Of a stretch of 64,000 nucleotides of DNA, positions 59,745-64,000 are shown in pieces. The notes under the pieces were generated by a model. It had not been told where the DNA came from. It was given only the letters and a program-made list of their open reading frames with translations, and made no database searches. A program made the position numbers and the translations under genes. Origin of the DNA: CADEEN01 sp963783785 (GTDB lineage Bacteria; Pseudomonadota; Gammaproteobacteria; Burkholderiales; Burkholderiaceae_C); the NCBI GenBank assembly GCA_963783785.1, contig CAWAOQ010000008.1:1-64000 (forward strand), written 5' to 3'. Each line of letters begins with the position of its first letter. The stretch's first letter is position 1.

Positions 59745-61607
59745 TCAGGGCACGGGTGCCACCGCGGCGGTCTCCTCTTCCTTCTCCTCGCCGAGGAAGC
59801 CGCCGCTCTGGTGCGCCCACAGCCGCGCATAGATGCCGCCCGATGCGAGCAGGCTGGCATGGGTGCCTTCCTCGACGATGCGGCCATGGTCCATGACCAC
59901 CAGGCGGTCCATCGCGGCGATGGTCGACAGCCGATGCGCGATGGCCACGACGGTCTTGCCCTCCATCAGCTTGTACAGGCTGGCCTGGATCGCGACTTCG
60001 ACCTCGCTGTCCAGCGCGCTGGTGGCCTCGTCGAGCAACAGGATCGGCGCATCCTTGAGCATCACGCGGGCGATCGCGATGCGCTGGCGCTGACCCCCCG
60101 AGAGCTTGACGCCGCGCTCGCCGACATGCGCGTCGTAGCCGCTGCGGCCCTTCGGGTCCACCAGCGTCTGCACGAACTCGTCGGCCTCGGCCTTGCGCGC
60201 CGCGGCCACCATCTCGGCGTCACTGGCGCCGGGCCTTCCGTAGACGATGTTGTCGCGCACCGAGCGGTGCAGCAGCGAGGTGTCCTGCGTGACCATGCCG
60301 ACCTGCGCGCGCAGGCTGTCCTGCGTCACGTGCGCAATGTCCTGGCCATCGATCAGGATGCGGCCCTGCTGGAGGTCGTAGAAGCGCAGCAGCAGGTTGA
60401 CCACCGTGCTCTTGCCGGCGCCCGAACGACCGACCAGGCCGATCTTCTCGCCGGGGCGGATCGTCAGCGTCAGGTCGTCGATGACGCGGCGCTTGTTGTT
60501 GTAGGCGAAGCCGACGTGCTCGAAGCGCACCTCGCCGCGCGTCACGACCAGCGGGACGGCGTCGGCGCGGTCGAGCACGGTGCGCGGCCGCGCCAGCGTG
60601 GTGATGCCGTCCTGCACCGTGCCGATGTGCTCGAACAGGCTGGCCATTTCCCACATCACCCAGTGCGAGATGCCGTTCAGCCGCAGCGCCATCGCGGTTG
60701 CAGCGGCCACCGCGCCCACCCCGACTTCGCCACGCGTCCACAGCAGCAGCACCATGCCGGCGGTGCTGGCGATCAACAGCACCGACAGGAACTGGTTGAC
60801 GATCTCGAAGCCGCTGACCAGCCGCATCTGCCGGTACACGGTGGCCAGGAACTCCTGCATCGCCGAACGCGCGTAGCCGGCCTCGCGCTGCGAATGCGAG
60901 AACAGCTTGACGGTGGCGATGTTGGTGTAGGCATCGGTGATGCGTCCGGTCATCAGCGACCGCGCATCGGCCTGCTGCTGCGCCACGCGGCCCAGCCGCG
61001 GCACGAAGAACCGCATCGAAACGATGTACAGCGTCAGCCAGAGCGCAAACGGCACCAGCGTCCAGGCGTCGAAGCCGCCGAGGATCGCGGCCATCGTGAC
61101 GAAATAGATCACCACGTAGACCATGATGTCGGCCAGGATCATCCACACGTCGCGCACGGCCAGCGCCGACTGCATGACCTTGGTGGCGATGCGGCCGGCG
61201 AACTCGTCCTGGTAGAAGGTCAGGCTCTGCGCCAGCATCAGGCGGTGGAAATTCCAGCGCAGCCGCATCGGGAAGTTGCCGGCCAGCGCCTGCTGTTTGA
61301 ACAGCGATTGCAGCGTGGCCAGTGCGATGCTGGCCACCAGCACCGTGCCCAGCAGGGCCAGCGTCGGCGCCTCGCGCGCCCACAACTGGCTCGGCGCAAC
61401 CTCCGCCAGCCAGTCGAGGATGCGCCCCATCATCGCGAACAGCAGTGCCTCGAAGGCACCGATGGCCGCGGTGAACAGGGTCATTGCCGCGATATAGCCG
61501 CGCGTGCCTTCGGCGCAGGCCCACAGGAAGGCCACGAAGCCCTTCGGCGGTGTGGCGGGTGGCGCTTCAGGGTACGGATGGACGAGGCGTTCGAACCAGG
61601 TGAACAC
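59745..61607 (-). CDS. ABC transporter with fused permease and ATPase domains
   Basis: 620 residues. Six TM helices (residues ~25-315) form an exporter-type domain. An ATPase domain follows with GLVGRSGAGKSTVVNLLLRFYD (Walker A), VTQDTSLLHRSVRDNIVYG (Q-loop region), KLSGGQRQRIAIARV (signature), ILLLDEATSALDSEVE (Walker B), and AIAHRLSTI (H-loop). MsbA/MDR-like homodimeric exporter; substrate unknown. A GTG at 61607 is taken as the start, with a TTG at 61625 possible. Confidence 0.92.
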   Translation of the reverse strand: MFTWFERLVHPYPEAPPATPPKGFVAFLWACAEGTRGYIAAMTLFTAAIGAFEALLFAMMGRILDWLAEVAPSQLWAREAPTLALLGTVLVASIALATLQSLFKQQALAGNFPMRLRWNFHRLMLAQSLTFYQDEFAGRIATKVMQSALAVRDVWMILADIMVYVVIYFVTMAAILGGFDAWTLVPFALWLTLYIVSMRFFVPRLGRVAQQQADARSLMTGRITDAYTNIATVKLFSHSQREAGYARSAMQEFLATVYRQMRLVSGFEIVNQFLSVLLIASTAGMVLLLWTRGEVGVGAVAAATAMALRLNGISHWVMWEMASLFEHIGTVQDGITTLARPRTVLDRADAVPLVVTRGEVRFEHVGFAYNNKRRVIDDLTLTIRPGEKIGLVGRSGAGKSTVVNLLLRFYDLQQGRILIDGQDIAHVTQDSLRAQVGMVTQDTSLLHRSVRDNIVYGRPGASDAEMVAAARKAEADEFVQTLVDPKGRSGYDAHVGERGVKLSGGQRQRIAIARVMLKDAPILLLDEATSALDSEVEVAIQASLYKLMEGKTVVAIAHRLSTIAAMDRLVVMDHGRIVEEGTHASLLASGGIYARLWAHQSGGFLGEEKEEETAAVAPVP

Positions 61608-61686
61608 GCAGACGGCTCCGGGCAAAGGGGCGCAAGCGTAGCCGAATCGGCCGCGGGCGCGGCCTGTGGCCGCGATCGGTGGCTCG

Positions 61687-62304
61687 CTACGACACCATGC
61701 GGTCGAGTGTGAACAGCACCGCGATCACCGCCAGCGCGGCCGGCGGCCCGGCCAGCGGGTGCAGCAGCGCCGCCATGATCGGTGCCACCAGCACCAGTTG
61801 GCGCAGCCCCCAGCTGTACAGCAGCCCCGCGCGCCGCACATAGGCCGTGCCCGCTGCCGCCCATTGCTCGCGCGCTGGCGAGCCGGTCGGCATGCCGCAA
61901 ATGAAGCCGGTGTGGTTGAAATAGCGCACTGCCATCGCCGAGGCCACCAGCGATGCGAACAGCAGCGCGACCAGCACCAGCTCCAGCGCCAAGCGCGGCG
62001 ACAAGGCGGTGCCGCCATCGTGCAGCGACGGCACCGCCAGCGTCAGCGTGGCCACCAGGCCGAGCGCCGCGGTCGAGGCCGTCATCGTGGCCGACATCAG
62101 CGAGTTGCGCAGTGTCTGCACGGCCAGGATCTCCGTGCCACGGGTTTGCGAGATGGCGGCGAACCAGGCCTCGCGCAGGCTGGCGTGCGCGCTGCGCGCC
62201 AAGTGCGCCGGGTATCGCCACTGCGCCCATGCACTGCCGGCCTCGTAGAGCAGCAGCAGCGCCACCGTCGCGCCGGTTGCCAGCCATGCCGTGTCGCTGC
62301 TCAT
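61687..62304 (-). CDS. DUF599 family membrane protein
   Basis: 205 residues. FAAISQTRGTEILAVQTLRNSLMSATMTASTAALGLVATL and FASLVASAMAVRYFNHTGFICGMPTGS, with a final helix pair, match DUF599 proteins with four TM helices. The start at 62304 gives the first helix (LATGATVALLLLYEAG). It lies 16 bp downstream of the SRAP gene on the same strand. The function is unknown. Confidence 0.82.
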   Translation of the reverse strand: MSSDTAWLATGATVALLLLYEAGSAWAQWRYPAHLARSAHASLREAWFAAISQTRGTEILAVQTLRNSLMSATMTASTAALGLVATLTLAVPSLHDGGTALSPRLALELVLVALLFASLVASAMAVRYFNHTGFICGMPTGSPAREQWAAAGTAYVRRAGLLYSWGLRQLVLVAPIMAALLHPLAGPPAALAVIAVLFTLDRMVS

Positions 62305-62320
62305 GTGTGGACTCCGTGGT

Positions 62321-62962
62321 TCATTGGCGTGGTGCCGGCTGCGCGTCGAGCAGTTCGGCCGGGTAGGGCTTCAGGAAGTCGCCGAGCCGGGCCGGGGGCG
62401 CCTCGAGCCACGCATCGTAGTCGGCCTCGTCGAGGATCACGACCATGCGCTTCTCCTCGCCAGCCCGGTGCAGGCGGCCGAACACGGCGTGGCCATCGGC
62501 GTTGATGGTCAGCATCGTGAAGCTCAGCCACTCGCGGCCGTCGGGGCCGCGCCACCAGCCCCACAGGCCGGCCAGGCCCATCGGCCGGCCATCCTTGCGC
62601 GACACGCGCCAGCGCACGGCCTTGCCGCTCTCCCAGTTCGGCTCGTAGACCGCCTCGGCCGGGATGATGCAGCGCCGGCCCTGCCGCCAGGCATCGCGAA
62701 AGCTCGGCTTTTCGGTCACCGTCTCGCTGCGCGCGTTGTAGGTGCGGCGCCCGAAGGCGATGTCCTTGGCCCAGTGCGGCAGCAGACCGAACAGACCCAG
62801 CCGCACATCGCGCGCGAGTTCGGCGCGGTCGCGCTCGCGCAGGATGAACGGCGCCAGACCGCCGGGATAGAGGTCGGGCGGCACCACGCCGAGCGGCCGC
62901 TCGACGCCGAAGTACTGCACCAGGCGGTCCTGTGCCGTGACGGGGTGGTAGTTGGCGCACAT
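62321..62962 (-). CDS. SRAP domain protein (SOS response-associated peptidase, YedK/HMCES-like)
   Basis: 213 residues. MCANYHPV gives the catalytic Cys2 once Met is removed. TYNARSETVTEKPSFRDAWRQGRRCIIPAEAVYEP holds the conserved Asn, Arg and Glu, and FGRLHRAGEEKRMVVIL includes the active-site His region. It forms a covalent thiazolidine link with abasic sites in single-stranded DNA, protecting them during replication. Length is normal for the family. Confidence 0.95.
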   Translation of the reverse strand: MCANYHPVTAQDRLVQYFGVERPLGVVPPDLYPGGLAPFILRERDRAELARDVRLGLFGLLPHWAKDIAFGRRTYNARSETVTEKPSFRDAWRQGRRCIIPAEAVYEPNWESGKAVRWRVSRKDGRPMGLAGLWGWWRGPDGREWLSFTMLTINADGHAVFGRLHRAGEEKRMVVILDEADYDAWLEAPPARLGDFLKPYPAELLDAQPAPRQ

Positions 62963-63157
62963 GGTTGCGTGGGCTTGCTCAGCGTCTCATTGCCGCGATG
63001 GCCTGCTGCCGCTGTTCATTGTCATCCGGACAATTGTCGGCGAGCGTCGCGGGGCATCCGATCCGTGCACCGCCAAGGGCGGGCGTTGGCTGCGGGTATG
63101 CTGCGTGCATCGACTGCGCGTCGTCGCAGGACCCGCAGCAACCATAGAAGGAGCGCC

Positions 63158-63343
63158 GTGGCCACACCGAATTACTCCTACGAAAAGCGCCAGCGCGAGC
63201 TGGCCAAGAAGCGCAAGCAGGAAGAAAAGCGCCAGAAGAAGCTGCACCCGCGGCCGGAGGACGGTGAAGGCGCGCCGCCCGAAACCGCCGATGACGTGGT
63301 GCCCAGTGGCGAGCAGCCCGGGACGCCCGCGACGAAACCCTGA
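63158..63343 (+). CDS. Small Lys-rich protein, 61 residues
   Basis: NYSYEKRQRELAKKRKQEEKRQKKLHPRP followed by an acidic/Pro tail. The GTG start at 63158 has AAGGAG seven bases upstream. Proteins of this kind are widespread small beta-proteobacterial hypotheticals. The charged helix suggests nucleic-acid or ribosome contact (inference). It ends 11 bp before the pseudouridine synthase gene, so co-transcription is likely. Confidence 0.7.
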   Translation: MATPNYSYEKRQRELAKKRKQEEKRQKKLHPRPEDGEGAPPETADDVVPSGEQPGTPATKP

Positions 63344-63354
63344 GTTCGCCGCCG

Positions 63355-63984
63355 ATGCCGGACGCCGTTCCGGTGCTGTACGCCGACGATGCGCTCGTCG
63401 TCGTCGACAAGCCCGCTGGCCTGTTGGCCGTGCCGGGTCGCGGCGAACAACGGCAAGACTGCGTGGCCGCACGCGTGCAGTCCCGGTTCCCCGACGCGCT
63501 GGTGGTTCATCGGCTCGACCAGGCCACTTCGGGCCTGATGGTCCTGGCGCGTGGGGCCGAGGCCCAGCGCACGCTGAGCCGGGCCTTCGCCGAGCGCCGC
63601 GTGGCCAAGCACTACACCGCGATCGTCGGCGGGCTGTTGGTCGGTGCCGCTGGCACGATCGAACTACCGCTCGCGGCCGACTGGCCGAATCGGCCGCGCC
63701 AGCAAGTCGATGCCGTGCACGGCAAGGCGTCGATCACGCACTGGCGGGTACTGGGTTGCGATGTCGCGGCGGACACCACCCGGGTCGAGCTGGAACCGCT
63801 CACCGGCCGCTCGCACCAGCTGCGCGTGCACCTGCAGGCGATCGGCCACCCCATCGTCGGCGACGTGCTGTATGCACCAGCGGCACTGGCTGCGCCGCGC
63901 TTGATGCTGCATGCCAGCGGCCTGGCGCTGCTGCACCCTTACGATGCCCGGCGGCTGAACTTTTCCAGCGTCGCGCCGTTCTGA
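63355..63984 (+). CDS. RluA family pseudouridine synthase
   Basis: 209 residues. VVDKPAGLLAVPGRG, VVHRLDQATSGLMVLARGAEAQRTL (catalytic Asp in HRLD), VAKHYTAIVGG, VELEPLTGRSHQLRVHLQAIGHPIVGD, and LMLHASGLALLHP are the RluA-family motifs. It is the short form without an S4 domain, like RluA itself, which modifies 23S rRNA and tRNA. The exact target is not decided here. Confidence 0.92.
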   Translation: MPDAVPVLYADDALVVVDKPAGLLAVPGRGEQRQDCVAARVQSRFPDALVVHRLDQATSGLMVLARGAEAQRTLSRAFAERRVAKHYTAIVGGLLVGAAGTIELPLAADWPNRPRQQVDAVHGKASITHWRVLGCDVAADTTRVELEPLTGRSHQLRVHLQAIGHPIVGDVLYAPAALAAPRLMLHASGLALLHPYDARRLNFSSVAPF

Positions 63985-64000
63985 TACCTCACTGCCCGGA

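Noticed and set aside
59016..61712. 898-codon plus-strand frame over the DUF502 and ABC transporter genes
   Set aside because: The minus strand encodes proteins with complete Walker and signature motifs. The plus frame is Arg/His/Gln-rich low-complexity shadow sequence.

Overview
The window reads as a high-GC betaproteobacterial chromosome, most likely Burkholderiales of the Rubrivivax/Leptothrix/Ideonella type. This is inferred from gene content: a TauE-cysI-DUF934-cysHDN-cobA sulfate assimilation cluster, a phasin, flavocytochrome c sulfide dehydrogenase, DUF3563 and DUF2845 proteins, and many small exported proteins. No taxonomic marker was available to confirm it.

Layout. 0-17.6 kb holds loosely packed genes in both orientations: an edge-truncated ferritin-like/CDGSH protein, a HAD phosphatase, a class V aminotransferase-fold protein, a cytochrome c lipoprotein with a very long Ala-Pro tract, a polysaccharide pyruvyl transferase, an AhpD-like protein, a TauE/SafE permease, a DJ-1/PfpI protein, and a DUF2092 plus Gly-rich secreted protein pair. 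17.6-38.4 kb is an accessory region. It ends at an intact tRNA-Asn gene (38280-38355, minus strand), and seven displaced copies of the 3' half of that tRNA lie on its downstream side, all in the same orientation. The segments between copies are 0.4-6.4 kb and carry small cargo genes: an SDR, MbtH-like proteins, GNAT, VOC and SnoaL proteins, small exported and membrane proteins, DUF3563, cytochrome c, fccAB and a DUF5666 lipoprotein. The region also has duplicated and decayed gene copies, and no integrase is visible in it. 38.4-64 kb is dense, conserved chromosome: a TonB-dependent receptor behind a TPP riboswitch, ferredoxin-NADP reductase and a 7Fe ferredoxin, the sulfate assimilation operon, a patatin-like lipoprotein, a phasin, a deacetylase/nitroreductase/2-hydroxyacid dehydrogenase run, a multi-PAS hybrid sensor protein, a short MetE-type methionine synthase, a 2OG-Fe dioxygenase, DUF502, an ABC exporter, DUF599, a YedK/HMCES-like protein and an RluA-type pseudouridine synthase.

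How the genes fit together. The sulfur genes form the main functional theme. Sulfate is activated by CysDN, reduced by CysH and CysI with siroheme supplied through CobA, and the adjacent ferredoxin and its reductase are plausible electron donors. Inside the accessory region, FccAB would oxidise sulfide and a DsrC/TusE-like protein would belong to the sulfur-relay family.

Data quality. At least nine otherwise conserved genes are broken by single-base indels, and most of these are +1 insertions (polysaccharide pyruvyl transferase, fpr, cobA, cysH, cysI twice, patatin, 2-hydroxyacid dehydrogenase, 2OG dioxygenase). The pattern looks like uncorrected sequencing insertions rather than gene decay. 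In contrast, the truncated and rearranged copies in 17-38 kb look like real decay.
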